A stretch of 64,000 nt of DNA from Zanthoxylum bungeanum. Lineage: Eukaryota; Streptophyta; Magnoliopsida; Sapindales; Rutaceae. Position numbers and translations under genes: made by a program. Where the stretch lies: contig SKCR01026831.1 of the NCBI GenBank assembly GCA_019454045.1, forward strand, positions 1 to 64,000, read 5' to 3'. Each line of letters starts with the position of its first letter. Positions within the stretch are counted from its first letter, which is position 1. The notes beneath the pieces are model-generated. The model did not search any database. It was not told the DNA's origin and was given only the letters and a program-made list of their open reading frames with translations. Positions 36,192-48,377 of the stretch are shown here, one piece after another.

Positions 36192-38040
36192 TGTTGGACA
36201 ATTATGACCCATAGCATCACTATTTGTAAAAGACATGGTATTTTTGTATAAATTAACTATGTGACAAAAGGAAATTGCTATTTTATCATTATGTAATTGG
36301 ATTACTTGGATCATTAATGATAAAAGTCCTTATGGTTAAATCGGATTAATAAGTTGTGAGACAATATTAATCCATGAACGGTTTAATCATTAAAGATCCC
36401 TAGTTGTAGTATTATCGAGACTGGACATCGATAATGCGGAATAGACTAGTATTACACTTGTGCGCGTTATGGAAGCTTAACGGTATAGTTCTCATATATT
36501 TAAGTATTGGATACTTATGCAAGTGTGATAAGAGGTTTTGTTAGCCGTTGGACCGGGAACAGCTTCACTCTGGATAGACCCATCAGAGTCTCATTAGTAT
36601 TATGACTATGTGTCTATGGGAATCCGAATCAGGGTAGGTGTATGTGATCTTTAACCTGAGACTTGCATCGCTAATACTTACGACAATCAGTTTGCTTTGG
36701 TTTTGGTTGTCCGGAGCTTTAACAAGTTCTGTGTGCGCCTCTACTGGGTTTACTGAGAATTGTAGTGTATCGTGTGTGATGTCAAGATGGGAGTATCACT
36801 TCAGTCATATGGAGATGATGATCATGCATGATACGGTACTAGTACTCTTAAATGCTTTAGCTATCGGGATAGTATGACTAGGTCATGATTATCCGATTAC
36901 AGAGACTAGTTACGCGAGATCCGATATAGACTTCGTACGGGGCAGACACAACGCCAGCCCTAGGCCTAGCATGTGACATATGATACTGGATCGTATTACG
37001 AATACTTTGTATACTACGCCTGATACAGATTATATATTCCTCGTTGAATATTTCTGGAGAATTGGGTAGGCACGGTACTTTGTTAGAAGCCAACCATGTC
37101 TTGTAAATCGGTGAGAATGTGGTATGGGGTACGCACGTGTTTGGATATTATGATGACCGTATTTACTGCCAACATATCTAGGAATCTCTTGGGTCACTTC
37201 CCAAAGATTCACCAATGACATTTGACTCGAACAGAATTAATCTGGGATTAATTATAAGAGAGAAAATTAATCTGGGATTAATTACGGCAAGAATTTATCT
37301 GGGATTAAATTCGTCTAGAAGAGAGAACGCAATTAATTTGGAATTAATTAGTAAAATAAACTTAATAGTTAAATTGGAATTTTCTATTTAATTTATTTAT
37401 TTGGGCTAAAATATTATATTGGATATATTAATTGAAATTGGATTTCAATACGGAATTAAAATTGGATTTTAATTCAAGCGAACGAATTAATTTGGAATTA
37501 ATTCGTAAACGACTATCTTAATAATTTTTCTAGGCATTATTATTTAATTAAATTGGATTTAATTACGTCGCAACGGAAAATTCGTTTAATCGGATTAAAC
37601 GAACCCGGGCCCAAAGTGTGTTGTGTAAGCCAACTTGAATTTGTAATTTAAAATTGGGTGGGACCCACAACTTACATCAATTGTCAAAATGTGATGTGAG
37701 TAGTTGGCTAATTAAATGTGGCATTTATAAACACACAACAACCAACTTTGAACTATTATTCATTCTCTATTTTCTTTCATGCTTGGCCGATTCTACCTCT
37801 CTCCCTTTGGAAAATTTAGTTTCAATTTTCCATTAAAGCTAGCACTTTGTGAGTTGATTTAAGGTGATAAGGAAACTTACACAAGAGTTTGGAACTCATT
37901 TTCAAAGCTTGGAGCTTCTACATCCAAGGAATGTTTGAAATTCCTCATCTGTTCAATGTAAGTAATTCTGCAACTTATCTTGATTTATTCACACTTTAAT
38001 CTTGTTTAGAGATCTTTGGCATGTGTAGGACACACTAAAA
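36192..38040 (+). repeat. Copia-3 5' LTR (1849 bp)
   Basis: Opens TGTTGGACAATTATGACCC and ends ACACTAAAA directly before the primer-binding site. It is the reverse-orientation homologue of the Copia-1, -2 and -4 LTRs, with a divergent U5 end similar only to the 3' copy at 46621-47717. The terminal CA is mutated to AA. Confidence 0.88.
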
Positions 38041-38041
38041 A

Positions 38042-38056
38042 TGGTATCATAAGCCC
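38042..38056 (+). promoter_or_regulatory. Copia-3 primer-binding site
   Basis: TGGTATCATAAGCCC one base after the LTR; initiator-Met tRNA type. Confidence 0.85.
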
Positions 38057-39609
38057 ATCTAAACTTGATTTGAATCTAGGGTTTATACACTTGAATTTGG
38101 GGATTTTGCTTGGAGCATGTCTAAATTCGAAATTGATTGTTTGGTTGTGTTTAGATGATGATAAATAATATTCGTGCATCATTGGATTTGAGAAAATTGA
38201 TTGGATCAAAATTTCCCCAATTCCTTAAGCATGGCCGAATGTACCATAGAATATGCTCTTGGTGATTTTTTGAAAATTAGACAATTGGATGTGTTTAAAG
38301 CATTAAATGAATGTTAATTGTTGATTTAATTGGATTGAAATCAAAATTGAATGTTATTTTCATGCAATTGTCGTGAGTATGAAGCATGTTGGATGAATTG
38401 ATTTTGCTTCAATTTGTGTTGGACATGAATTGAAATGTTAAGCATGATTAATTAGATTAGTTAATGTTTTGGAAATATTAGATTAATTAATTAATTGTGT
38501 TAATTACACTTTAAATGAATTAATGTGATTTTGGAATATTATGTTAATTTAATTTATTGTATTTGGGCTAATGGGCTTGGTTGGGCCAAGTATGGTTTTG
38601 GACAATTGGGTTTGATCCAATTGGGCCTAAACCATTTCCATAAAGTCCAAAGTATGACTTTTGGGCCTTAAATAATTTAATTGGGCCTAATGGGCCAAAA
38701 TTGATTTTTGGCAAAGGGTGATTCCTAAATGGGCATTGGCATTTTGGGTTGGATCCTTAATGGCCAAAGCCCATGCCTAATAATTAATTAAAAGCCCATT
38801 GGACTTGATTGAAATAGTATTGGATACTAATTGGGCCTTTGAGACCCATTTAGATTGGATTTGGAATCCAAGTCTAAAAGGCACTAAGATAATTGTAATT
38901 GTTTAATTTGGAATTAAACATGAATTAGTATCAGATACAATTTAAATTGGATTTAAAATTGTAGTTTGATATAATTCAAGAATACTTACTTTGAGTATTT
39001 ATTTTTTAACGAGTTGGACTCGCGCAAATCAAATCATTGTATGAACATTGGATGGTCATTAATTAAAGATTAATTAATTGGTTTAGATTGATTGACAACA
39101 TGTTTTGTGTGAATACTTGGATGTATTTGCATGAATAATGTATTTCAGATGGATATTAGTTGAGTGATGGCAATTTTGGAAATTATTGTAAATATGGTAT
39201 TTATTAAATTGGACCTGCGTGTCTAGCTTTTCACCTCATATTCTCTTTGTATTTCTCTTCTCACCAATTCCCCTCAATGTAAATGAGGTTTATTTATGTA
39301 TTATGTAATTGTGTACAAGAATGTAAAGTGTTAGCGGGAGAGAGGAAATAGAGAGAATTTTTCTAGGAACAATTGTATTATATATCCATACGCATATCAT
39401 TATTAAATTTTATCGCGCCTTATTATTCTTTTAGAATGCATGTTTAAGCGTGTATGATGAGACCTGATCAAAGATAATAAATTGGTTGCCAATTTACGAA
39501 AAACCCTCACTTTAATATTAAGCGTTTTCCTTCCATTGAGTGGTTCTTTCTCAATATCCAAGATTGACTTTGATTTGTTGGCCAAAGTCAAGATCATTGT
39601 CCATCGCAG
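38057..39609 (+). other. Copia-3 leader/gag region, no ORF
   Basis: AT-rich sequence homologous (in reverse) to the Copia-2 leader 30000-31570, rich in GGGCCTAA/TTGGGCC motifs. A 9-bp inverted repeat TTGACTTTG...CAAAGTCAA lies at 39564-39592, just before the junction with the reversed Copia-4 LTR. Confidence 0.6.
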
Positions 39610-41594
39610 TGTTGGATTTCTCTAAGGTCCCAAGGATCATTTATAAGCAAGAAACAACATGTGAATACTCAAAGAAGTTGTGGAATACTTACAGTGAATG
39701 GTTGAGCGATGCGAGGAACAAAATCTTCAAGCTTTTCCCTCCTAGGGCTCACGGTTTTGAGCTGAAAAATTGTCCTCCAATTTCGGCCATGGTCCTCCTC
39801 CAGCTCCAAGCTTTGCCTTGTGAATTCCATGCCCACGGGTGGGTTTCCCTATCACCTTCGCGAGACTCCGGAAGTGTGCTAGCACTTGGTAATTTTTGCA
39901 ACAAAAATCACCATTGGTTCTCCTTGTGTTCTCGACATTTTGGCAGAAAACAGAAGAGGAAAAAACAGCCCATTGGGCGTGAGAGGAGAGAAGAGAATGA
40001 GAGAAGTGTGTTGTGTTTGGTTGTTGGATAAATGTGTATCTAATACACAAAAATAAATTCAAACACCAAATATTTGGATAAATGGTAAATGGCTTTAATT
40101 TATCCAATAACTCACATCAATCACTCAAATCAAAAGTGACTAGTTGTCACATCACTCAAAGTGACAAGTGATTTGAGGTTTGATGTGACATGTGGGCCGC
40201 ATTTGAATTTGAAATGCGAGTGCGCCCGCAAACACTCCCGGGCTCGAGTTCGCTAATTCCAAATTAACGAATTTTCCGTTGCGACGTAATTAAATAATTA
40301 TGCCTAGCAAAATCACTATTCAAGTCCCTAACGAATTAATTCTAAATTAACTCGTTCACCCGAATTAAATTCTAAATTTAATTCCGCGTCGAAATCCATT
40401 TTCGTATAATATATCGAATATATTATTTTATCGATTAATTCCAAATTAATTGTTTTCTCTCTTTAATTAATATTTTATCCCGGATAAAATATCTCTGTAA
40501 TTAATCCCAGATTAATTTTCTCTCTCATTAATTAATCCCAGATTAATAAAGTGCGAGTCATACGTCATCGGTGAATCTTCGGGAAGTGACCCATGAGATC
40601 CCCGGATATGTTGGCAGTAAATTCTGTCATCGGACTATCCGAACACGTACGTATCTAGTACTATGTTTTTACCGACTTACAGGACAAGGTTGGCTTCTAG
40701 CAAAGCACCATGCCTACCCAATTCTCCAGAAATATCCTTACAGGAATAAGTGATCTATATCAGGCGTAGTATACGTAGTATTGCGTATTTCAATCCAGCA
40801 TCGGATGTCACGTGCAAGGCCTGGGGCTGGAAATGTGTCTGCCCCGTACGAAGCACATATCAGATCTCTGGTAACTAGTCTCTATAATCGGATAATCATG
40901 ACCTAGTCATATTATCCCGATGACTGCAGTATATAAGAGCACCAGTACCGTATCCTACGTGATCATCATCTCCACTATGACTGGAGTGATACTTCCGTTT
41001 TGACATCACACCCAATACACTACGATTCTCAATATACCCAGAAGAGGCGTACACTGAACCTGTTAAAGCCCAGGACGACCAAAACCAAAGTATATTGATT
41101 GTCGCAAGTATTAGCGGTGCAAGTCTCAGGTTAAGACCAAATACACCTACCCTGATTCGGACTTCTATAGACATATAGTCATACTACCAATGGAATTCTG
41201 AGGGGTCTATCCAGAGCGAAGCTGTTTTCCATACCATCAGTAAAACACAACCTCCTATTACACTTGCATGAGTATCCTATACCCAAATATATGAGAACTA
41301 TGTCGTTATGCCCTCATAACGCGCACAAGTGTAATACTAGTCTTTTACGCATTATCGATGTCCACTCTCGATAATACTCTGACTAGGGATATTTAATGAT
41401 TAAACCTTCGTGGATTGATACTGTCTCATATCTTATCAATCCGGAACTAATCATATGGACCTTCTATCATTTATACATCTTAGTGATCTAATCACAAATG
41501 ATAAAAGAGCAATTTCCTTTGTCACATAGTTAATTTGTACAACAACACCATGATCTGTACATATAGTGACGCTATGAGTCATAACTGTCCAACA
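39610..41594 (-). repeat. Copia-4 LTR (1985 bp)
   Basis: The minus strand opens TGTTGGACAG (at 41594) and ends GAAATCCAACA (at 39610). Homologous to the Copia-2 LTRs. Frames at 39540-40107 and 40571-40753 are LTR sequence; the latter repeats a short frame seen in Copia-2 LTRs at 24771 and 32673. Confidence 0.85.
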
Positions 41595-43121
41595 ATCTCC
41601 CACTTGGCCTATAGCCAGTCACTCGAGTGTCCTACACCCGAACTATGTACGGTTCGCTCAAATTTCTGCTGAGGAAAGGCTTTCGTCAGCGGATTTATAT
41701 GATTATCATCTGATGCGATTTATACGATCATCAAATCGCCACGATGTATGATCCGAACGAATCAGATGAATAATCGAAGTATATATCTGGATCGTTGATG
41801 AGACCATTAATTATTTAGCCTGCGTTGAAGCCTAGCTCAGCTGCTAACAGAACTATATCTAATCTAATTAGATTATTATCGACCCAAATGGCTTCTATTG
41901 CTGCCTCAGCTGCAGAAATATTCCTCTTTTGTTGTTTATTCGGTAATAGTATCTTGCATGGAAGATTTCCAGCTCACTGTTCCGTTATTCAAACTTTATA
42001 GTACCGTTGTTACGACTCATAATCGGTTTATCGGTTTGGAAACTTGTAGTAGTGAACCCAGTCAATTCAAGTTCTCTTTCTCCATAGTATAAGAAAGCAT
42101 CCTTAGTTCCTCTAAGATAATCAAGGATGTTCTTAACATCAATCCAATGACTATCACTTGGATTGGCCTGATTGTGACTCCATATGCTCAAAGCGTATGA
42201 GACACCAGGTCGCACACATTTTTCAATGCACGAGTTCTCGGAGAGTATCAACAACTTTAAATCTATCCCAGTAGATCTTTATTCCTAGAATAAAGGTTGT
42301 CTCTCCCAAGATTTCTACGGAGAATTTTTCATGAAAGCCAAGCTTTCACCGATTATATTATGGGAATATCATTTCCAAGAAATGATATGTCATCATTACT
42401 TAGGACATTCATTGTCAGTGCGCTCCCACTAACCTCCTTATATACACAAGAATCATTTTCGTTTTGAATTAAATCATACACCATTATGATTACATCAAAA
42501 CTTTAGTTCCTTGAACCTAATGCTTGCTTTAATCCATCGATGGATTGAATAACCTGCAAACCTTATTTGCTTGTTTTGGTACGAAAAAGCCGCCAGGATG
42601 TTGTAAACATCCTCCAAAAGGTTTCCGTTAAGGAAAGCGGTTTTGGCATTCAACTGCCATATTTCATAAATGAAACATGCAGCATCAGCAAGCATTATCC
42701 AAATGGATTTAACCATGGCAACAAGTAAAAGGTTTCGTCATAATCGACACAATGTTGATAACGATACCTTTTCGCTACAAGCCTAGCTTAATACGTTGGT
42801 ATGTTGCCTTCCATGTATGTCTTCTTTGAAGACTTATATAGTACCAATAGGCACAATGCCTTCCGGTACATCAACCAGTATCCAAAATTTGGTTGGTATA
42901 GATGGAATCCATTTCAGACTTCATGGCACTTTGCCATAATAGGGAGTCGATACCTTGTATCACTTCCTCATACGTAGTCAGTTTGTATTCCTCAATAAGA
43001 TTGACATCTTTATGAGGTGAGATCAGAAACCCATACCCCAGGTTATTTTCTGACTCTCTCCGACCTACGCGATTCTTGTGTATTCGAATATTATTGGTAT
43101 AGATTCATCCTTGATGAACTA
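41595..43121 (-). pseudogene. Copia-4 RNase H/RT remnant
   Basis: Minus-strand RNase H tail (about 41660-42240, with a KNILDYLRGTKDAF-like block) and RT N-terminal block at 42495-42716. The latter is the best preserved in this family: KSIWIMLADAAC, then YEIWQLNAKTAFLNGNLLEDVY. Both are truncated by stops and by the solo LTR insertion at AACTA. The family's frameshift just after the D-E-T-F motif (about 42735) is present here too. Confidence 0.8.
43117..43121. other. Target-site duplication of solo LTR, left copy
   Basis: AACTA, identical to 45189-45193. The unoccupied site (GATGAACTATTTGTG) is seen in Copia-1 (about 1428) and Copia-2 (about 27107). Confidence 0.95.
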
Positions 43122-45188
43122 TGACCGGCGTAATCACAACGTATAACGCAAGCGCACGTATCGTTCAAGTAGTAAAAAAGTATCGATCCCACGAGGACTT
43201 AAAACCTTTTTGTTATTAATTTATGGGGCCAACTGATTACCAGTATCTAACAGGTTGTTTGATTGATTGATTTGAAATAACGATGATTCTAAATTTAAAA
43301 CAAGTAAAAAAAATTTCTTAAAAGTAGGTTGAGAAAAATCCAAATTTATAAAAACTATCCAGGGTTGTGATTAATTCCAATATTATTTAGAAGATGAAGT
43401 GGTTATCTTAAAGTTGGGTAATATATTGATTTATTAACCTGGAACACTAATTTATGTAAAAGCCTCTTCCGATGGTCAATTTCAATACCTAGTATAATCC
43501 AATTGAACCATATGTCTATGTCAACCAAATTACCTAGATTCATTAAGATTAAGTTCCAATTATGGCTACCCCCGCCCGACAGGATATTCCTATCCTGTAA
43601 GGAAATCTATTAAAAGGGTTATCTATCCTCAAGGAAGATCGTGGGTTATTGAGTCTAAGGTCTTAAACTTAAAATCCCTATGTCTAGTTCATTTTAAGTT
43701 TACCTAATCAATTTTATTAATGGCCAGTTAATAAAAAGCATTAAGATTAAGACTCAATAAATAAATCTTTAAATTACCCAACCTATAATCTAACCCCTTA
43801 TAAACCGGTTATATTGAAATTCATCACAACCCTAGATACTAACTTAGTTACAATACATAGCTATGGCTAATGAAAATTAAAAGACATAAAATAAAAATGC
43901 TAAAAAGTAACTGCGAGAAAGTAAAAGCGGGAAAGTAAATGAAAATAAACTGCCAAGATAAAAGGAATTACTTTTACTAATTACTAACTTAGATATCTCC
44001 CTTAGTATAACATAATCACTTGTGAGATTAAAACCAACCGACCATATAGGCGGTACCCTGATTAAGTCAAGTTAAGTCCGACCAGCCATAAAGGCGGTAA
44101 AATTTGTCCATGAACCTGCCATGTAGGCGATAAAGAAATAACCAGCCATAAAGTCGGAACCAAAATTAAATTACCAACCGACCAATCTGGCGGTATCCTT
44201 GCTTAGTCAGGTTTAACAGTTTAAATTAAATAGCCCACCGACCAATATAGCGGTATTCCTTTTTAAGTCAAATTTTAGAATAGTGAATATGTTGTGTCTA
44301 AGGGAGATTAATCTAAGATAGTAACAGTAAAAGAATTACCTTTCACCTCGGCAGAGGAAGTTACCTCCTCATTGTTGAAAAATAAAAACTGAAAAGTAAA
44401 GAAAGGAAAGTGTTATGCGTAAAAGTAAATTACGGAAAGTAAAACTGAAAAGTAAAGAAAAGAAAGTGCGAAATTGAAAATTAATTACTGAAAACTAAAA
44501 ATAAACAAACTAGATACAATTTTTTATTTTTTCATTAAGGATTTCAAAGAAGAAAGTATGAATTTTACAAATGAAATGGCTAGGTATTATAGGCAAAATT
44601 TTGCCACCATCAAATCATCAATCAATTTCTCCACTAATTACTCCACCAAATCCATAATTGCTCCACTAATTTCTTATCTTGTTTGGTGGTGATTTGATAA
44701 TTTTTATTAATTATTTATTAATTAATATTTTGCTTTGAAAATGATTGATAATGACTTTTAATAATTACACTCCACACACTTCTGGATGGTTCATCAATTT
44801 CGGTCAGGAAATCATCAGAATTTGAAAATCTGTTCTCTTTCAAAGTTGTAGATCTTTGCGTATTCTTTAATCTGGAACTTGAATCAGCTCAATCCGATAT
44901 CTGAGTAAACAGTTATGCCCAATATACGACAGATGCGCAAAATTGGAATTTCCAAAACTGCACTTCGTCAAAAACGCCCTTTCAAGTTTCCAATCTCCAA
45001 AATAATATATCAAGTCCAATAATTGCCCTTATTTGATCCACATTTCGTCCTAAATGATTTCATTGAGTCCCGATATTATTTTATCTGCAAAAAAAATAAA
45101 ACATATCAAAACGTTCATCAAACCCGAGAAACTAAACAAAATATTAAGTTAAAGGGGAGGTAAATATTGATATATTTTCCGCTCATCA
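43122..45188 (-). mobile_element. Solo LTR of the Athila-like family (2067 bp)
   Basis: TG...CA-bounded, homologous over its length to 34187-35881 but diverged and longer, with a perfect 5-bp duplication and no internal sequence. A tandem array of ACCGACCATATAGGCGGTA-type units occurs at 44033-44265. The orientation matches the Athila 5' LTR (minus). It results from LTR-LTR recombination of a full element. Confidence 0.92.
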
Positions 45189-45193
45189 AACTA
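45189..45193. other. Target-site duplication of solo LTR, right copy
   Basis: AACTA, identical to 43117-43121. Confidence 0.95.
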
Positions 45194-45420
45194 TTTGTGT
45201 TTCATTAAGGAATCGGTGCCTGGAACAGTATTACTCTTATTTTCATCGAGTTTTACTTTCTTCCCATTTACCACTGCATATAGGTATTCCTCTTAGGAAA
45301 ACCGCATGGCGAGCAACAATTACATTGTTCTCTTGTGATTGTATAAGTACTATACTTCGGTTTCCCTAGGATAACCTACAACTTAGGCACTTATCTGATT
45401 TGGGTTCTAGTTTGGTATCA

Positions 45421-45540
45421 TCCAAACGCTTGCTATTGCTATGATTAAATCCATTCGGATAATGCTTGCTATTGCCATGATTATCCGAATGGATTTAATC
45501 CATTCGGATAATGCTTGCTATTGCTGCATATTTCGATTAT
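45421..45540. repeat. Scrambled inverted/direct repeat at Copia-4/Copia-3 junction
   Basis: CTTGCTATTGC occurs three times (45429, 45465, 45514) around an inverted segment. A perfect 15-bp palindrome (arms 45480-45494 and 45498-45512, loop TTA) is formed by ATTATCCGAATGGAT and its complement. The sequence is a rearranged piece of the copia RT MVKSIRIMLAIAA block. Confidence 0.9.
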
Positions 45541-46607
45541 GAAATATGGCATATAGACTTCAAAACCACTTTCCTTAATGGAAACCTTTTAGAGGATGTT
45601 TATATGCAACAGCCTAACGGTTTTTTCATGCCAAAACATGCAAACAAGGTTTGTAAGTTAAATTGATCCATTTATGGATTGAAGCAAGCATCACATTCTT
45701 GGAACCAACGTTTTGATGAGATCATAAAAGAATATGATTTCATTCAAAACGAAAATGATTCTTGTGTATATAAGAAGGTTAGTGGGAGCGCACTGACATT
45801 CATTGTCCTATATGTTGATGATGTATGTCTTTTAGGAATGACATTCCCATGCTACAATCGGTGAAAGCTTGGCTTTCATTAAAATTCTCCATGAAAGACC
45901 TGGGAGAGGCAACCTTTATTCTAGGAATAAGGATCTACTGGGATAGATCTAAAAGTTACAGGCACTCTCCAGAGCTCGTACATTGAAAAACATGTACGCG
46001 ACCTGATGTCTCAAATTCTTTGAGCATGTGCAGTCATTATCAGGCCGATCCAGGTGATTGTCACTGGATTGCTGTTAAGAACATCCTTAAGTATCTTAGA
46101 CGAACTAAGGATGCTTTCTTAGTCTATAGGGATGGAGAACTTGAGGTGACTGGGTTCACCGATGCAAGTTTCCAAACCGATAAAGTAAACTCAAAGTCAC
46201 AATAAGGGTACATATTTTGTTTGAACAACGGAACAGTGAGCTGGAAATCCTCCAAGCAAGAGACTGTTACCGATTCAACAACAAAAGCGGGAATATATTA
46301 CTGCAGCTGAGGTAGTAAAAGAAGCATTTTGGATCTATAAATTCCTAATTGGATTAGGAGTAGTTCTATTAGCAGCTGAGCTGGGCTACAGCACAGGCTA
46401 AGGAACCACGGTCTCATCAATCATCCAAGTATGTACTTCGACATTTCCATCTGATTCCTGAGATCATACATCGTGGTGATGTGAAGATCGAAAAGATCGC
46501 TTCATATGACAACATTGCAGATCTGCTGACGAAAGCTATTTCTCAGCAAAAGTTTGAACGACATGTACATAGTTCAAATGTTAGATACTTGAGTGATTGG
46601 CTATGAG
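45541..46607 (+). pseudogene. Copia-3 RT and RNase H remnant
   Basis: Plus-strand blocks in order: YEIW, a KTTFLNGNLLEDVY-like segment, ASHSWNQRFDEIIKEYDFIQN, VSGSALTFIVLYVDDVCLLG with an intact YVDD catalytic motif (about 45811), FSMKDLGEAT, GDCHWIAVKNILKYLRRTKDAF and GFTDASFQTD. Then come RNase H motifs VTDSTT and, near 46510, a DNIADLLTKA-like tail. Several frameshifts and stops (for example at 45664) break it. It is better preserved than the pol of Copia-1 or Copia-2. Confidence 0.88.
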
Positions 46608-46620
46608 CCAAGTGGGAGAT
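46608..46620 (+). promoter_or_regulatory. Copia-3 polypurine tract
   Basis: CCAAGTGGGAGAT immediately before the 3' LTR. Confidence 0.9.
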
Positions 46621-47717
46621 TGTTGGACAATTATGACCCAGAGCATCATTATTTGTAAAAGACATGGTATATTACACAATATTTTGTATACTACGCCTGA
46701 TACAGATTATATATTCCTCGTTGAATATTTCTGGAGAATTGGGTAGGCACGGTGCTTTGCTAGAAGCCAACCATGTCTTATAAATTAGTGATAACATGGT
46801 ACGGGGTATGCACGTGTTCGGATAGTCCGATGATCGTATTTACTGCCAACATATCCAGGAATCTCTTGGGTCGCTTCCCAAAGATTCACCAATGATATTT
46901 GACTCGAACAGAATTAATCTGGGATTAATTATAAGAGAGAAAATTAATCTAGGATTAATTGCGGAAAGAATTTATCTGGGATTAAATTCGTCTAGAAGAG
47001 AGAACGTGATTAATTTGGAATTAATTGGTAAAATAATTTTAATCGTTAAATTGGATTTTTCTATTTAATTTATTTATTTGAGCTAAAATAATATATTGGA
47101 TATATTAATTGAAATTGATTTCAATAAGGAATTAAAATTGGAAGTTTAATTCAAGCGAACGAATTAATTTGGAATTAATTTGTAAACGACTATCATAATA
47201 ATTTTGCTATGCATTATTATTTAATTAAATTGGATTTAATTACGTCATGATGGAAAATTCGTTTAATTGGATTAAACGAACCCGAGACCAAAGTGTGTTG
47301 TGTAAGCCAACTTGAATTTGGAATTTAAAATTGGGTGGGACCCACAACTTACATCAATTGTCAAAATGTGATGTGAGTAGTCGGGTAATTAAATGTGGCA
47401 TTTATAAACACACAACAACCAACTCTGAACTACTATTCATTCTCTCTTTTCTTTCATGCTTGGCTGATTCCACCTCTCTCATTTTGGAAAATTTTGTTTC
47501 AATTTTCCATTAAAGCTAGCACTTTGTGAGTTGATTTAAGGTGATAGGGAAGCTCACCCAAGAGTTTTGAACTCATTTTCAAAGCTTGGAGCTTCTACAT
47601 CCAAAGAATTTTTAAAATTCATCATCCGTTCAATGTAAGTAATTCCACAACTTATCTTGATTTATTCACACTTTAATCTTGTTTAGAGATCCTTGACATG
47701 TGTAGGACATACTAACA
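46621..47717 (+). repeat. Copia-3 3' LTR (1097 bp, internally deleted)
   Basis: Aligns with the 5' LTR at both ends but lacks about 750 bp (corresponding to 36242-36992). Ends ACTAACA, then GGGGG. Confidence 0.88.
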
Positions 47718-48377
47718 GGGGGCATTAGCGATCCTGCAAAACAAAGAAAATGTGAGCGTGGAGAATCTACCCACTGGTGTGGTGGGTGCCGTAGGCACTC
47801 CGACGCTCAAGTCAGTAGTGGAAATGAGTTGTTAATGCCGTATGAGGAGGAGCAAGGTAAGAGATTACCTTGATCCCCGTAAGTTGCCGTGAGGGTGGTA
47901 GGTCGGAGGTTCTATGGGCTCTGGTGATAAAGGCTAAGCTTAGGGTTGTAATGCTTCTCTTGTCTTTCTTCTGAATTATGGCTCCTTTTATAGGCCATCA
48001 AAAGTAGGTCTCACTAATGTATTAATTGATATACATTTTGGGTGTTTGTAACGGTTCAGCCACATAATTCATGTAGGATGCATTTCTCTTTATTTAGTTA
48101 GGCAGCTGGCAAATCAAGAGGTTGATCTCTCTTTATGTAAGGGTCTGATAAGGTGTTTGGGCCCTTGGCCCAATTCTTGTTTAGGTTCTCTTTATTTGGT
48201 TAGGCAGCTGGCAAATCAAGAGGTTGATCTATCTTTATGTAAGGGCCTGATAAGGTTATTGGTCCATTGGCCCAAGTCTTGTTTGGGTCCTGTTTGGTGG
48301 AGGGTTTTGGGTTGTATCTGACATAGGGCCTGAAGTGGAATGTCGGAAATGCCCTTGGCCCAAATTTGGCCCGTACA
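47718..48377 (-). repeat. Element Y left LTR, main part
   Basis: Continuation of 36138-36191 after Copia-3. 47937-48377 is homologous to 59781-60220. It carries two copies of a 102-bp subrepeat (GGCAGCTGGCAAATCAAGAG at 48101 and 48203) and, on the minus strand, an ACTGACTTGAGCGTCGGAGT motif (about 47796-47815) common near the 3' end of plant gypsy LTRs. Confidence 0.78.
47984..47994 (-). promoter_or_regulatory. TATA box of element Y LTR
   Basis: CCTATAAAAGG on the minus strand, repeated at 59829-59839 in the other LTR. It is the main evidence that element Y is transcribed leftward. Confidence 0.65.

Larger units (their letters stand above)
39610..45429 (-). mobile_element. Copia-4: reversed copia fragment inside Copia-3
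   Basis: Minus-strand copia with one LTR (39610-41594), polypurine tract (41595-41607) and a pol fragment to 43121 and 45194-45429, interrupted by a solo Athila-like LTR. It has no second LTR or primer-binding site. It begins where the Copia-3 leader stops and ends at a scrambled junction (45421-45540) with Copia-3 RT. It could be a truncated nested insertion or an inversion by recombination between copies. Confidence 0.75.
36192..47717 (+). mobile_element. Copia-3: plus-strand copia element with inverted internal segment
   Basis: 5' LTR 36192-38040, primer-binding site 38042, leader to 39609, then a reversed copia segment (Copia-4 with solo LTR) to 45429, then own RT and RNase H 45430-46607, polypurine tract and 3' LTR 46621-47717. 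The LTRs differ by a deletion of about 750 bp in the 3' copy. It inserted in element Y's left LTR. The middle of its own interior (gag, protease, integrase) is missing. Confidence 0.8.

Noticed and set aside
36638..36877. 79-codon ORF as a host gene
   Set aside because: Part of the Copia-3 5' LTR, with antisense equivalents in other copia LTRs.
39540..40107. 163-codon plus and 121-codon minus ORFs
   Set aside because: They straddle the Copia-3/Copia-4 LTR junction and are LTR sequence; no conserved domain.
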